Shown: positions 16,831 through 26,600, counted from the first letter of the stretch. The stretch is 64,000 nucleotides of DNA from Streptomyces sp. HUAS MG91 (GCF_040529335.1 NZ_CP159534.1:6014001-6078000); one strand, 5' to 3'. The notes: a model not told the origin generated them from the sequence alone. Translations and numbers: made by a program.

Positions 16831-17922
16831 GTGGACGTGCAGAAGAAGCTCGACGAGATCGTCGCCGCGGTCGGCAACGCCCGCTCCATGCCCATGTCGG
16901 CCTCGTGCGTGGTCAACCGCGCCGACCTTCTCTCGATGCTCGAAGAAGTGCGCCAGGCCCTGCCCGGCTCCCTGGCACAGGCCCAGGAGCTGATCGGCGG
17001 CCGCGAACAGATGGTCGAGCAGGCCCGCGCCGAGGCCGAGCGGATCATCGAGACCGCGCACGCCGAGCGCGGCACCCTGATCTCGGACACCGAGATCGCC
17101 CGCCGCTCGCAGAACGAGGCGGACCGGATCCTCACCGAGGCCCGGCAGGAGGCCGAGGAGGTGCGCGCGGAGGCCGACGACTACGTCGACTCCAAGCTGG
17201 CCAACTTCGAGGTCGTCCTCACCAAGACCCTCGGCTCGGTCGGCCGCGGCCGCGAGAAGCTGCTCGGCACCGGTCCGGGTGTCGACGAGCAGGGCTACGA
17301 GGACGAGGACGCCCCCGAGCGCAGCCACGACCCCGAGACCCTGCGCCGCGACGCCGACGCCTACGTGGACGTCAAGCTCGGCGCCTTCGAGGCGGTGCTC
17401 GCCAAGACCCTGGAGGCCGTCGGCAAGGGCCGCCAGAAGCTGCACGGCCGGATCGCCACCGACGACCTGGGCGCGCTGCACGGGGACGGCGAGGGCGGTG
17501 CGCAGGCGCACACCAGCGACGCCGACTACCTCGCGGGCCTCGCGGAGATCGGCAGCCAGGACCTCCAGCCCGCCGCGCAGGAGCCGCAGGCCCCGCCGGC
17601 CCCGCAGATCCCCGCGCAGCAGCCCGCGTACGCACAGGACGTGCAGCAGGATCCGTACGGGTACCAGCAGCCGGACCCGTACGCGGCGCAGGCCCAGCAG
17701 CAGGACCCCTATGCCATGTATCAGCAGCAGGATCCGTACGGGTACCAGCAGCAGGACCCGTATGCGGCACAGGCCCAGCAGGACCAGTACCAGTACGGCT
17801 ACCAGCAGGAGGCCCAGCAGCCTCAGGCCGCCGCGCTCGACGAGACCAGCCTCTTCGACACCAGCATGATCAGCATGGATCAGGTGCGGGAGTACGAGCG
17901 GCAGTACGACCAGGGCCGCTGA
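16831..17922 (+). CDS. DivIVA-like coiled-coil protein with duplicated segment and Gln/Asp/Pro/Tyr-rich tail
   Basis: 363-residue protein. N-terminal VDVQKKLDEIVAAVGNARSMPMSASCVVNR, then a long Ala/Glu/Arg coiled coil (about 45-115). A segment of about 30 residues occurs twice: ADDYVDSKLANFEVVLTKTL at about 116 and ADAYVDVKLGAFEAVLAKTL at about 176, each followed by a GRGREKL/GKGRQKL motif. Residues 250-330 are a low-complexity tail of DPYGYQQ and DPYAAQAQQ units, and the protein ends in DTSMISMDQVREYERQYDQGR. Similar streptomycete genes are annotated as cell-division initiation or ATP synthase b-subunit-like; a role in apical growth is inference. GTG start after GAGAGAGTGG; family members elsewhere begin at this VDVQKK. 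Confidence 0.8.
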   Translation: MDVQKKLDEIVAAVGNARSMPMSASCVVNRADLLSMLEEVRQALPGSLAQAQELIGGREQMVEQARAEAERIIETAHAERGTLISDTEIARRSQNEADRILTEARQEAEEVRAEADDYVDSKLANFEVVLTKTLGSVGRGREKLLGTGPGVDEQGYEDEDAPERSHDPETLRRDADAYVDVKLGAFEAVLAKTLEAVGKGRQKLHGRIATDDLGALHGDGEGGAQAHTSDADYLAGLAEIGSQDLQPAAQEPQAPPAPQIPAQQPAYAQDVQQDPYGYQQPDPYAAQAQQQDPYAMYQQQDPYGYQQQDPYAAQAQQDQYQYGYQQEAQQPQAAALDETSLFDTSMISMDQVREYERQYDQGR

Positions 17923-18114
17923 ACCCGGTGTGACCAGGGTCGTGCCAAGGTGGCCGGGACCGGATTGGGCCGTGAGCGAATGGTCCAGTATCCTGGCTGT
18001 TCGGTCGCGCGTACACGTGCGTTCCGAGCTGCCCGGAATGATTCTCCGGAACACCGGGGCAGCCGCTCCCCGGAGCCTCCTCACGAACCTCGTAGAACGA
18101 AAGCAGGACCAGCC

Positions 18115-18759
18115 CTGAATACCCACCTCGACCACCGCAACCCTCTTGTGTTCGACACACACGAGCTGGGCCGGCGTCCTGGTGCCATGCAGCGGCTGTC
18201 CCGCACGATCGAGGCTCCCAAGGACTTCGGTATCCAGGGAGTCATCGAGGTGCCCCAGGGCGCCCCGGTGGAGCTCGATCTCCGTCTCGAGTCGGTCATG
18301 GAAGGTGTGCTTGTCACAGGCACCGCCCGTGCATCGGCCAAGGGGGAGTGCGTAAGGTGTCTGGAGCCGCTCGACCATGAGGTCGACGCGGACTTCCAGG
18401 AGATGTTCTCGTACCCTGACGCCGACGACCGGGGCCGCGTAAAGGCGGAGCCGGCCGACGACGCCGAGGAAGACGAGGACAGGCTCTTCATCGAGGACGG
18501 CCTGTTCGACCTCGAGCCGGTGCTGCGTGATGCGGTGGTGCTCGCACTGCCGATGCAGCCGGTGTGCCAGGAAGACTGCGAGGGTCTGTGCTCCGAGTGC
18601 GGAGTGCGGCTTTCGGACGAGCCGGGCCACCACCATGACGCCGTCGACATCCGTTGGGCGGCATTGCAGGGACTCGCTGGCACCATCCAGGACGGCGAGA
18701 AGGACGAGATGAGCGGCGCCGAAGCGGAAGCGGGCGTCGACGAGAAGCAGGAGAAGTAG
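18115..18759 (+). CDS. YceD/DUF177 family protein, probable CTG start
   Basis: 214-residue protein linked throughout bacteria to rpmF and thought to act in ribosome (23S rRNA) metabolism. It shows the family features: [20 protein letters not shown] at the start, [20 protein letters not shown] with two Cys, an acidic stretch, then the CxExCxGLCSECG cysteine cluster ([19 protein letters not shown]) and the Asp-containing [11 protein letters not shown]. The family start [10 protein letters not shown] has no ATG or GTG in front of it; the only candidate is CTG 18115 with AGCAGGA 6 nt upstream. An internal GTG at 18148 would delete eleven conserved residues. rpmF follows after 2 nt. Confidence 0.88.
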   Translation: MNTHLDHRNPLVFDTHELGRRPGAMQRLSRTIEAPKDFGIQGVIEVPQGAPVELDLRLESVMEGVLVTGTARASAKGECVRCLEPLDHEVDADFQEMFSYPDADDRGRVKAEPADDAEEDEDRLFIEDGLFDLEPVLRDAVVLALPMQPVCQEDCEGLCSECGVRLSDEPGHHHDAVDIRWAALQGLAGTIQDGEKDEMSGAEAEAGVDEKQEK

Positions 18760-18761
18760 CC

Positions 18762-18935
18762 GTGGCTGTTCCGAAGCGGAAGATGTCGCGCAGCAACACG
18801 CGCCACCGCCGGTCGCAGTGGAAGGCTGCGGTCCCCACCCTGGTTTCGTGTGAGCGTTGCCAGGAGCCCAAGCTGCAGCACATCGCGTGCCCCGCTTGCG
18901 GCACCTACAACAAGCGCCAGGTCCTCGAGGTCTGA
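18762..18935 (+). CDS. rpmF: 50S ribosomal protein L32
   Basis: 57-residue L32, starting [20 protein letters not shown]. The zinc-ribbon cysteines are CERC and CPAC, separated by the usual short loop, so this is the zinc-binding form. GTG start 2 nt after the yceD stop; the SD (GGAGAAG) lies inside the end of yceD. yceD-rpmF-rnc form a probable operon. Confidence 0.96.
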   Translation: MAVPKRKMSRSNTRHRRSQWKAAVPTLVSCERCQEPKLQHIACPACGTYNKRQVLEV

Positions 18936-18954
18936 GCGGCTGGTGAGAGGCACA

Positions 18955-19749
18955 GTGGCTAGCCATAAATCGGCGGATGACGCCAAGAAAAAGGCGGACA
19001 CCACAGCCTCGTCCCACACGCTTCTGGAAGGGCGGCTCGGGTACAAACTCGAGTCCGCCCTTCTGGTGCGTGCGCTGACGCATCGCTCGTACGCGTACGA
19101 GAACGGTGGTCTGCCGACCAATGAGCGGCTGGAGTTCCTCGGGGACTCCGTGCTCGGTCTGGTCGTCACGGACACCCTCTACCGAACCCACCCCGACCTG
19201 CCCGAGGGCCAGCTGGCCAAGCTGCGGGCCGCGGTGGTCAATTCGCGTGCGCTTGCGGAGGTCAGCCGAGGGCTCGACCTGGGTTCCTTCATCCGGCTCG
19301 GCCGGGGCGAAGAGGGCACGGGCGGCCGGGACAAGGCGTCCATCCTCGCCGACACCCTTGAAGCGGTGATCGGCGCCGTCTATCTGGACCAGGGTCTGGA
19401 TGCGGCGGGTGAGCTGGTGCACCGGCTCTTCGACCCGCTGATCGAGAAGTCCTCGAATCTGGGTGCCGGCCTGGACTGGAAGACCAGTCTCCAGGAACTC
19501 ACGGCGACCGAGGGACTCGGTGTTCCCGAGTACCTGGTCTCGGAGACCGGACCGGATCACGAGAAGACCTTCACTGCTGCCGCCCGCGTCGGAGGCGTCT
19601 CGTACGGCACCGGCACCGGCCGCAGCAAGAAGGAAGCGGAGCAGCAGGCCGCGGAGTCCGCCTGGCGGGCCATCCGGGCCGCCGCGGACGAGCGGGCCAA
19701 GGCCGCCGCGTCCGAGGGGGCGGGTGCCGACGGCGCCCCCAAGGCGTAG
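18955..19749 (+). CDS. rnc: ribonuclease III
   Basis: Double-stranded RNA endonuclease for rRNA and mRNA processing; in Streptomyces the rnc gene is also known as absB because mutants lose antibiotic production. Catalytic domain with the signature [16 protein letters not shown] near residue 53 and the second metal-binding stretch [13 protein letters not shown]; the double-stranded RNA-binding domain covers about 170-245 ([27 protein letters not shown]). GTG 18955 is chosen because GAGAGG lies 4 nt upstream; an in-frame GTG at 18943 would add four residues. A strong terminator follows. Confidence 0.95.
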   Translation: MASHKSADDAKKKADTTASSHTLLEGRLGYKLESALLVRALTHRSYAYENGGLPTNERLEFLGDSVLGLVVTDTLYRTHPDLPEGQLAKLRAAVVNSRALAEVSRGLDLGSFIRLGRGEEGTGGRDKASILADTLEAVIGAVYLDQGLDAAGELVHRLFDPLIEKSSNLGAGLDWKTSLQELTATEGLGVPEYLVSETGPDHEKTFTAAARVGGVSYGTGTGRSKKEAEQQAAESAWRAIRAAADERAKAAASEGAGADGAPKA

Positions 19750-19762
19750 CTCTTCGTTTCCT

Positions 19763-19804
19763 GACGCCCGCTCCCACCGGTTCACGCCGGTGGGAGCGGG
19801 CGTC
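19763..19804 (+). terminator. intrinsic terminator after rnc
   Basis: Perfect 18-bp stem (19763-19780 and 19787-19804), loop TTCACG, followed by TTTTTC. One of the few textbook intrinsic terminators with a T-run in this window. It separates rnc from mutM. Confidence 0.92.
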
Positions 19805-19845
19805 TTTTTCACCGTTGTCGTCTGCTGGCCGGTGGGGGGTTGTTC

Positions 19846-19868
19846 GCGCAGTTCCCCGCGCCCCTGAC
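19846..19868. repeat. dispersed intergenic repeat, family B copy 1
   Basis: 23-base element beginning GCGCAGTTCC and ending GCCCCTGAC, found again with one mismatch at 40209-40231. I recall it as a very frequent intergenic sequence in Streptomyces chromosomes. Here it sits between the rnc terminator and mutM. Confidence 0.65.
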
Positions 19869-19912
19869 AGGGCGCGATAGCCTCGCCCTCAGCCGAAAAT
19901 CTGGAGGTATCC

Positions 19913-20773
19913 GTGCCCGAGCTGCCCGAAGTCGAGGTTGTCCGGCGGGGGCTCGCGCGGTGGGTCGCCCGGCGGACCGTCGCCGACGCCGAAGTGCTGC
20001 ACCCGCGCGCCGTGCGGCGGCACATCGCGGGGGGTGACGACTTCGCGCACCGCCTCAAGGGACAGCGGATCGGGGAGCCGAGCCGCCGCGGCAAGTACCT
20101 CTGGCTGCCGCTGGAGACGACCCACACCTCCGTGCTCGCGCACCTCGGCATGAGCGGGCAGCTTCTGGTGCAGCCCCACGACGCCCCGGACGAGAAGCAC
20201 TTGCGGATCCGGGTCCGGTTCGACGACGACCTCGGCACCGAACTGCGCTTCGTCGACCAGCGCACCTTCGGCGGACTGTCCTTGCACCACACCACCCCCG
20301 ACGGGCTGCCCGACGTCATCGCGCACATCGCCCGCGACCCGCTCGACCCGCTCTTCGACGACGACGCGTTCCACGACGCGCTGCGCCGCAGGCGCACCAC
20401 CATCAAGCGCGCGCTGCTCGACCAGTCACTGATCAGCGGGGTCGGCAACATCTACGCGGACGAGGCGCTCTGGCGCGCGAGGCTGCACTACGAGCGCCCC
20501 ACCGGCACCTTCACGCGCCCGCGCACGACCGAACTCCTCGGCCACATCAGGGACGTGATGAACGCCGCGCTCTCCGTCGGCGGGACCAGCTTCGACTCCC
20601 TCTACGTCAATGTGAACGGGGAGTCGGGATACTTCGACCGGTCCCTCGACGCGTACGGCAGGGAGGGACTGCCCTGCCGGCGGTGTGCCACGCCGATGCG
20701 GCGCCGTCCGTGGATGAACCGGTCCAGCTACTTCTGCCCGCGCTGTCAGCGGCCGCCGCGCTCCGCGTCGTAG
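19913..20773 (+). CDS. mutM: formamidopyrimidine-DNA glycosylase
   Basis: Base-excision repair glycosylase/AP lyase for oxidised purines. The N-terminus [13 protein letters not shown] supplies the catalytic Pro and Glu after Met removal; the conserved Lys is in RRGKYLWL; the helix-two-turn-helix region holds [22 protein letters not shown]; and the C-terminal zinc finger is CRRCATPM...YFCPRCQ. 286 residues, normal length. GTG start after TGGAGGT. Its end overlaps the convergent HxlR gene by 28 bp. Its position after rnc and before smc is the conserved actinobacterial order. Confidence 0.95.
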   Translation: MPELPEVEVVRRGLARWVARRTVADAEVLHPRAVRRHIAGGDDFAHRLKGQRIGEPSRRGKYLWLPLETTHTSVLAHLGMSGQLLVQPHDAPDEKHLRIRVRFDDDLGTELRFVDQRTFGGLSLHHTTPDGLPDVIAHIARDPLDPLFDDDAFHDALRRRRTTIKRALLDQSLISGVGNIYADEALWRARLHYERPTGTFTRPRTTELLGHIRDVMNAALSVGGTSFDSLYVNVNGESGYFDRSLDAYGREGLPCRRCATPMRRRPWMNRSSYFCPRCQRPPRSAS

Positions 20774-21153
20774 CGCTCGCGCGCCACCAGTACGTCGTCC
20801 ATGCGGCCCTCGACGAACTCGATGAGGGCAAGGAGCCGGCCGGCCACCTCGTGGCCCAGCGGGGTGAGCTCGTAGTCCACGCGCGGCGGGTTCGTCGGCT
20901 GGGCCTCGCGGTGCACCAGACCGTCGCGCTCCAGCGCCTGCAACGTCTGGGACAGCATCTTCTCGCTCACACCGTCGACCCGGCGGCGCAGCTCGTTGAA
21001 GCGGAAGGAGCCCTCGTGCAGCGCCCCGAGCGTCAGGGCGCCCCAGCGGCCCGTCACGTGCTCCAGCGTGCCGCGCGACGGGCAGGCCCTGGCGAACACG
21101 TCGTAGGCGCTGTCCGTGACGCTGACGGGGGCGGCGCTGTCGGTCGAGGTCAT
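20746..21153 (-). CDS. HxlR-family transcriptional regulator
   Basis: 135-residue MarR-like winged-helix regulator of the HxlR family, recognised by the N-terminal Cys ([20 protein letters not shown]), the helix-turn-helix [31 protein letters not shown] and the wing YELTPLG. The single Cys near residue 24 is the usual redox- or electrophile-sensing position of this family. ATG 21153 is preferred; an upstream in-frame Met at 21183 lies inside the palindrome. The large perfect palindrome at 21164-21208 directly upstream is a good candidate for its own operator. No obvious target gene other than itself and the CAP-protein gene upstream. Confidence 0.85.
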   Translation of the reverse strand: MTSTDSAAPVSVTDSAYDVFARACPSRGTLEHVTGRWGALTLGALHEGSFRFNELRRRVDGVSEKMLSQTLQALERDGLVHREAQPTNPPRVDYELTPLGHEVAGRLLALIEFVEGRMDDVLVARERYDAERGGR

Positions 21154-21163
21154 ACACGCAGCA

Positions 21164-21208
21164 TACTCCCGGTTAGCGCACACCTCAGGGGTGCGCTAAC
21201 CGGGAGTA
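21164..21208. promoter_or_regulatory. 45-bp palindrome, candidate HxlR operator
   Basis: Two perfect 18-base arms (21164-21181, TACTCCCGGTTAGCGCAC; 21191-21208) separated by 9 bases. It starts 11 bp upstream of the hxlR start codon and 20 bp downstream of the end of the CAP-domain gene. It could also act as a hairpin ending the CAP transcript, but has no T-run. Confidence 0.6.
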
Positions 21209-21227
21209 AGTGTCGACTTGCCTGGTC

Positions 21228-22379
21228 CTAGTACCCGAAGTCCTGCGTCCACCACGGACCGCCGGAGCCGAAGTGCACCCCGACGCCGAGGGTCTTGAAG
21301 TCGCAGTTGAGGATGTTCGCCTTGTGACCCTCGCTGTTCATCCAGGCGTCCATCACGGACTGGGCGTTGGCCTGCCCGCGGGCGATGTTCTCGCCGCCCA
21401 GATTGGTGATCCCGGCCTTCTTGGCGCGGTCCCACGGCGTCGCGCCGTCCGGGTCCGTGTGGTCGAAGAAGTTCCGCGCGGCCATGTCCTCGCTGAACGC
21501 GCTCGCCAGCGCGGCGAGGCCGCTGTCCGCGGTCACCGGGGAGCAGCCGATCTTGGCGCGCTCCTGGTTGACGAGGGTGAGCACCTGGGCCGCGGCGGCC
21601 GCCTCGTCGGAGGTGGTCGTGGCCGCCTCCACCGCGGGAGCCGCGGTCTTCGCCGGGGCGGACGCCGACGGGCTCGCGCTCCTCGGCTTCGTGGCGGTCC
21701 CGGCGCTCTTGGTCTCGGCCGGCGCCTTCGACGGCTTCGCGGACGGCTCGGCCGGCTCCGCGGACTTCGAGGGCGCGGCGGACGGGGACGCCGAGCGCTG
21801 GTCGTCGCGGCTCGCGGCCGACTCCGACGCGCGGTCCCCGACCGTCCCGTCGGTGCCGCCCTGCGCCTCGACGCTGGGGGAGTCCGCGGCCTGCACCTTG
21901 TTGCCGCCGTGGTCGCCGCCGAGCTTGAAGGTGTCCGTGCCCGGGATCAGCCCCGAGGCCACCGCGACCGCACCCATGGCCACGCACGCCGAGGCACCGA
22001 GCAGCCCGGTGCGCAGCGGGACGCCGTCGCGCTTCTTGCGGCGACGGTGGGCGTGCCCGCGCGGCGGGTCGTCGGACCCGCCGGCCGCGGACACGGTGCC
22101 GTAGACGGCGGTGACGGTCTCGTCCTGCGGCGCGTAGGGCGACGCGGAGGCGTACGAGGACAGCGGCGTCTGCGCGTACGAGGGGGCCGAGGCGTACGGG
22201 GAGTGCGCGGAATGTGAGGGGTACGAGAAGGTCTGCTCCTCGTGCGCCCCAGCGTGATCAACGCCGTACGCCTCGCCGTATCCTTCGGTGTACCAGCCCT
22301 CGGAGTGCTGCTCCTCCGGAGTGCCCGCGGCGCGGCCCGTGGCGGCGCGGCCGGCGTCGGAGCGTCGGTGGCGTCCCAT
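21228..22379 (-). CDS. membrane-anchored CAP (SCP/PR-1) domain protein
   Basis: 383 residues. A hydrophilic N-terminal region rich in Tyr, Ser and Pro (about 1-115) ends in a basic RRRKKR cluster, followed by a single membrane segment at about 122-144 (LLGASACVAMGAVAVASGLI), a Ser/Ala/Pro/Lys linker (about 165-255), and an extracellular CAP domain (262-383) with LTLVNQERAKIGC, FDHTDPDGATPWDRA, GGENIARGQ and WMNSEGHKANILNC. The CAP cavity residues His, Glu, Glu, His are present. The topology suggests type II orientation with the CAP domain outside. Biological role of bacterial CAP proteins is poorly known. Confidence 0.88.
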   Translation of the reverse strand: MGRHRRSDAGRAATGRAAGTPEEQHSEGWYTEGYGEAYGVDHAGAHEEQTFSYPSHSAHSPYASAPSYAQTPLSSYASASPYAPQDETVTAVYGTVSAAGGSDDPPRGHAHRRRKKRDGVPLRTGLLGASACVAMGAVAVASGLIPGTDTFKLGGDHGGNKVQAADSPSVEAQGGTDGTVGDRASESAASRDDQRSASPSAAPSKSAEPAEPSAKPSKAPAETKSAGTATKPRSASPSASAPAKTAAPAVEAATTTSDEAAAAAQVLTLVNQERAKIGCSPVTADSGLAALASAFSEDMAARNFFDHTDPDGATPWDRAKKAGITNLGGENIARGQANAQSVMDAWMNSEGHKANILNCDFKTLGVGVHFGSGGPWWTQDFGY

Positions 22380-22503
22380 GATTGTGGCCTTCCTCGATCC
22401 TCGCGGTCGTCGATGCGACTAGCCCGTACGGGTGAGACTCATCGGTCCGCGACGGTACCCCAGAACGCAAGGGGACGAAGTGCTCAGAGAGCAATTGGCC
22501 GGT

Positions 22504-22509
22504 TAGCGT
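22504..22509 (+). promoter_or_regulatory. -10 element of a possible leaderless acyP transcript
   Basis: TAGCGT ends 6 nt before the acylphosphatase ATG at 22516, and no Shine-Dalgarno sequence lies between. This spacing fits transcription starting at or next to the start codon. Confidence 0.45.
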
Positions 22510-22515
22510 GCAGCC

Positions 22516-22797
22516 ATGAATGAAGATGTGCGCCTGGTCGCGTGGGTGCGAGGACGCGTCCAACGTGTGGGTTTCCGCTGGTTCACGCGGGCGCGGGCTT
22601 TGGAGATCGGCGGCCTGAGTGGTTTTGCTCTCAATTTGGACGACGGCCGCGTGCAAGTGGTCGCCGAAGGACCGCGCACGGCATGTCAGCAATTGCTCGA
22701 CTGGCTCCACGGCGACGACACACCCGGGCGCGTCGACGGTGTCACCGAGATCTGGGACACACCCCGCGGCGGCTACGACGGATTTGCCATTCGCTGA
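22516..22797 (+). CDS. acyP: acylphosphatase
   Basis: 93-residue enzyme hydrolysing acyl phosphates. The catalytic Arg is in [14 protein letters not shown] and the catalytic Asn in [16 protein letters not shown], both at the expected positions; the last residues (GGYDGFAIR) match the usual C-terminus. Divergent from the CAP-protein gene with 136 bp between them. In streptomycetes it normally sits just upstream of smc. Confidence 0.94.
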   Translation: MNEDVRLVAWVRGRVQRVGFRWFTRARALEIGGLSGFALNLDDGRVQVVAEGPRTACQQLLDWLHGDDTPGRVDGVTEIWDTPRGGYDGFAIR

Positions 22798-23189
22798 ACC
22801 GTCGTCCCTGGCAGCCCGGACGGGAGGGGCGCGGAGGTGCCGTGGGCAACTGCTCCGGGCAGAAACGCCCTGGTGGTTGCCAACGCGAGGGAGTCGTGGC
22901 AGGCTCCGGAGGTACGGATGATCTCCACGCCCCCAGGGCCCCGACGGTCCGGCCGCGCCGCACGATCCACGGCGCAGAGCCCCCGGGATGCCCGCCAATA
23001 CGGGGTGTGATCGTGTTGACCGTCAAACTTTTTGGTGAGACTCTGGAAGCCCCGCGCACCTTAGCTGTTTGGCATGTGAGAACAGCCAGCAAGACAAGAA
23101 GTGCCAGGCATTGCGGGTGCGTTTTCCCCTTCAAACCTCACGACCCACCATCGCTACGGTCGGTCACTCAGTGTGGAGGACCACTCATC
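22798..23189. other. 392-bp region without a convincing gene
   Basis: An open frame runs through it into the next gene but lacks codon bias in its first part, and the small protein downstream has its own start. Near 23016-23026 there is TTGAC-C-GTCAA, a short palindrome that also resembles a -35 box, followed by an AT-richer stretch (23026-23075), so the promoter and leader of the 66-residue protein probably lie here. Confidence 0.5.
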
Positions 23190-23390
23190 ATGGCAAAGGC
23201 GCTTCTCGGTTACGTCGGCGGCAGCGACCCGCGACTTCTCGCCGAGATGCGACGGCTCCAGCAGCGTGTCCAGGACCTGGAATCCGAGCTTGGCAGGATC
23301 CAGGCGGAGAACGACGCGCTCGCGGCTGCCGCTTCTCACGACGCTCTCATCGAGGTCGACGTACCCCAGGCGGAGCCTGCGCTCACCTGA
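23190..23390 (+). CDS. small conserved coiled-coil protein
   Basis: 66 residues: MAKALLGYVGGSDPRLLAEM, then RRLQQRVQDLESELGRIQAEN, a clear heptad coiled coil, and an acidic end (IEVDVPQAEPALT). No enzymatic motif. ATG with GTGGAGGA 9 nt upstream. A hairpin terminator follows at 23461-23482. I recall similar short proteins upstream of smc in other streptomycetes, which supports it being real; function unknown. Confidence 0.8.
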   Translation: MAKALLGYVGGSDPRLLAEMRRLQQRVQDLESELGRIQAENDALAAAASHDALIEVDVPQAEPALT

Positions 23391-23460
23391 CCGCATTCAA
23401 CGACGCACGCGGTCCGGCTGCTCGTAACCACCGCTTGACAGAGCAACGCGACAGATGTGC

Positions 23461-23482
23461 AAGGGACGCTTCGGCGTCCCTT
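23461..23482 (+). terminator. intrinsic terminator before smc
   Basis: Perfect 9-bp stem AAGGGACGC / GCGTCCCTT closed by the stable TTCG tetraloop and followed by CTTTCTTC. It ends the small coiled-coil gene. Confidence 0.88.
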
Positions 23483-23611
23483 CTTTCTTCCCTCCCGGCC
23501 TGCTCCGGTCTGGTGAGCCCCCGCGCACCGAAGCGCTTTCTTAACGTCTGATGTGCCCTGCACCTTCATCGGTGAAACCGTGGGTTCATGGAGTGAGACA
23601 GGGGCGCCCGG

Positions 23612-23617
23612 TAAAGT
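23612..23617 (+). promoter_or_regulatory. -10 element of a possible leaderless smc transcript
   Basis: TAAAGT ends 8 nt before GTG 23626, with no Shine-Dalgarno sequence in between. The -35 region is weak. Confidence 0.45.
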
Positions 23618-23625
23618 CCGACGGC

Positions 23626-26600
23626 GTGCACCTCAAGGCTCTGACCCTGCGCGGGTTCAAATCGTTCGCCTCGGCCACCACGCTGCGGTTCGAGCCGGGC
23701 ATCACCTGTGTCGTCGGGCCCAACGGCTCGGGCAAGTCCAATGTCGTGGACGCCCTGAGCTGGGTCATGGGCGAGCAGGGCGCCAAGTCGCTGCGCGGCG
23801 GCAAGATGGAGGACGTCATCTTCGCCGGCACCACCGGCAGGCCGCCGCTCGGCCGCGCCGAGGTGTCGCTGACCATCGACAACTCCGACGGTGCGCTGCC
23901 CATCGAGTACGCCGAGGTCACCATCACGCGGATCATGTTCCGCAACGGCGGCAGCGAGTACCAGATCAACGGCGACACGTGCCGCCTCCTCGACATCCAG
24001 GACCTGCTGTCCGACTCCGGCATCGGCCGCGAGATGCACGTCATCGTCGGACAGGGGCAGCTCGACTCCGTGCTGCACGCCGACCCCATGGGCCGCCGCG
24101 CCTTCATCGAGGAGGCCGCGGGCGTCCTCAAGCACCGCAAGCGCAAGGAGAAGGCGCTGCGGAAGCTGGACGCGATGCAGGCCAACCTCTCCCGCGTCCA
24201 GGACCTCACCGACGAACTGCGGCGGCAGCTCAAGCCGCTGGGCCGGCAGGCGGCCGTCGCCCGCCGGGCCGCCGTCATCCAGGCCGACCTGCGCGACGCC
24301 CGGCTGCGGCTGCTCGCCGACGATCTCGTACGGCTGCGGGAGGCGCTCAGCGCGGAGGTCGCCGACGAGGCCGAGCTGAAGCGGCGCAAGGAGGCCGCGG
24401 AGGACGAGCTGAAGAAGGCTCTGCTGAGGGAGGGCCACCTCGAAGACGAGGTGCGGCAGCTCACCCCGCGGCTCCAGCGGGCGCAGCAGACCTGGGTGGA
24501 GCTGTCGCAGCTGGCCGAGCGGGTGCGCGGGACCATCTCGCTGGCCGACGCGCGGGTGAAGAGCGCGCGGTCCGCGCCCGCCGAGGAGCGGCGCGGCCGC
24601 GACCCCGAGGACCTGGAGCGCGAGGCCGCCCGGGTGCGGGAGCAGGAGGCCGAGCTGGAGGCCGCCCTGGAGGCGGCGCAGATCGCCCTCGACGAGACGG
24701 TCTCCCACCGGGCCGACCTGGAGCGCGAACTGGCGGTCGAGGAGCGTCGGCTCAAGGACGTCGCCCGGGCCATCGCCGACCGCAGGGAGGGCCTGGCCCG
24801 CTTGCAGGGGCAGGTCAACGCCGCGCGGTCGCGGGCCGCCTCCGCCCAGGCCGAGATCGACCGGCTGGCCGCCGCGCGGGACGGGGCCGAGCAGCGGGCC
24901 GTCGCGGCGCAGGAGGAGTACGAGCAGCTCAAGGCCGAGGTCGACGGGCTCGACGCCGGTGACGAAGAGCTCGGAGCACGCCTTGAGGAGGCGAAGACCG
25001 GGCTCGCCGAGGCCGAGTCGGCGCTGTCCGCCGCCCGGGAGGCCGCCACCTCCGCCGAGCGCAAGCGGGCCGCCGTCGCCGCCCGGCACGAGGCACTGGC
25101 GCTCGGGCTGCGCAGGAAGGACGGTACGGGGGCGCTGCTCGGGGCGAAGGAACGGTTGAGCGGACTGCTCGGGCCGGCCGCCGAACTGCTGTCCGTGGCA
25201 CCGGGGTTCGAGGTGCCCGTGGCGGCGGCGTTCGGGGCGGCGGCCGACGCCATCGCCGTGACCTCCCCGACCGCCGCTGCCGAAGCGATTCGCCTCCTGC
25301 GCAAGGAGGACGCGGGACGCGCCGCCCTGCTGCTCGCGGGGGAGCCCTCCGGCGAGGAGCAGGCACCGGAGCAGAGCAGCCCGCCCTACGCCGCCGAACT
25401 CGTCCGCGGCCCGGCCGAGTTGCTGCCCGCGGTGCGCCGGCTGCTGCGCGGCATCGTTGTCGTCGGGACCCTGGAGGACGCCGAGGACCTGGTCCACGCC
25501 CGGCCCGAGCTGACCGCGGTGACCGCCGAGGGCGATCTGCTCGGCGCGCACTTCGCGCAGGGCGGGTCCGCCGGGGCGCCCAGCCTCCTGGAGGTCCAGG
25601 CCTCCGTCGACGAGGCCGCCGCCGAGCTGGAGCTGCTGGCGGCGCAGTGCGAGGAACTGGCCGGGGTCCAGCAGGCGGCGGGGGAGCGGCGCAAGGACTG
25701 CGCCGCGCTCGTCGAGGAGCTGGGGCAGCGGCAGCGGGCCGTGGAGCGGGAGCGCTCGGGCCGGGCACAGCAGCTCGGGCGGCTCGCCGGGCAGGCGCGG
25801 GGCGCCGCGGGTGAGGCCGAGCGCAGTGCGGCCGCGGCGGCCAAGGCGCAGGACGCGCTGGAGCAGGCCGCGACGGACGTGGAGGAGCTGGCCGAGCGGC
25901 TCGCCGTCGCCGAGGAGCAGTCCGCCTACGGCGACGGCGACGAGGAGCCCGACACGTCCGTGCGCGACCGGCTCTCCGCCGACGGGGCCAACGCCCGGCA
26001 GACGGAGATGGAGGCCCGCCTCCAGGTACGTACGCACGAGGAACGGGTCAAGGGGCTCGCGGGCCGCGCCGACTCGCTCGACCGGGCCGCCCGCGCCGAA
26101 CGCGAGGCACGCGCGCGTGCCGAGCGGCAGCGGGCCCGGCTCCAGTACGAGGCGGCGGTCGCGGAGGCCGTCGCGTCCGGCGCCCGGCAGCTGCTCGCGC
26201 ACGTCGAGGTCTCCATCGCGCGGGCCGACGCGGAGCGCACGCTCGCCGAGCGGGCCAAGGCCGTACGGGAGCAGGATCTGGTCGCCGAGCGGGGCCGCGG
26301 CCGGGATCTCAAGGCGGAACTCGACAAACTCACTGATTCAGTTCACCGCGGCGAGGTACTAGGAGCGGAGAAGCGGCTGCGGATCGAGCAGCTGGAGACC
26401 AAGGCGCTGGAGGAACTGGGTGTCGAACCGGCCGGACTCGTCGCGGACTACGGTCCCGGCCAGCTCGTGCCGCCCTCGCTCCCCGCCGAGGGGGAGGAGC
26501 TGCCGGAGGATCCGGAGCACCCGCGCAACAAGCCGCGGCCGTTCATCCGTTCGGAGCAGGAGAAGCGGCTCAAGTCCGCCGAACGCGCCTATCAGCAGCT

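Noticed and set aside
17640..17830. CRISPR-like periodic repeat
   Set aside because: Periodicity comes from QDPYGYQQ/DPYAAQAQQ codons in a protein tail; no uniform repeat-spacer structure.
23551..23625. Earlier start of smc at 23551
   Set aside because: The extra 25 residues are not SMC-like and would include the -10 box and lie right after the preceding terminator.
23566..26202. Long minus-strand open frame inside smc
   Set aside because: Shadow of the smc coding frame; Leu/Gly/Arg repeats without motif.
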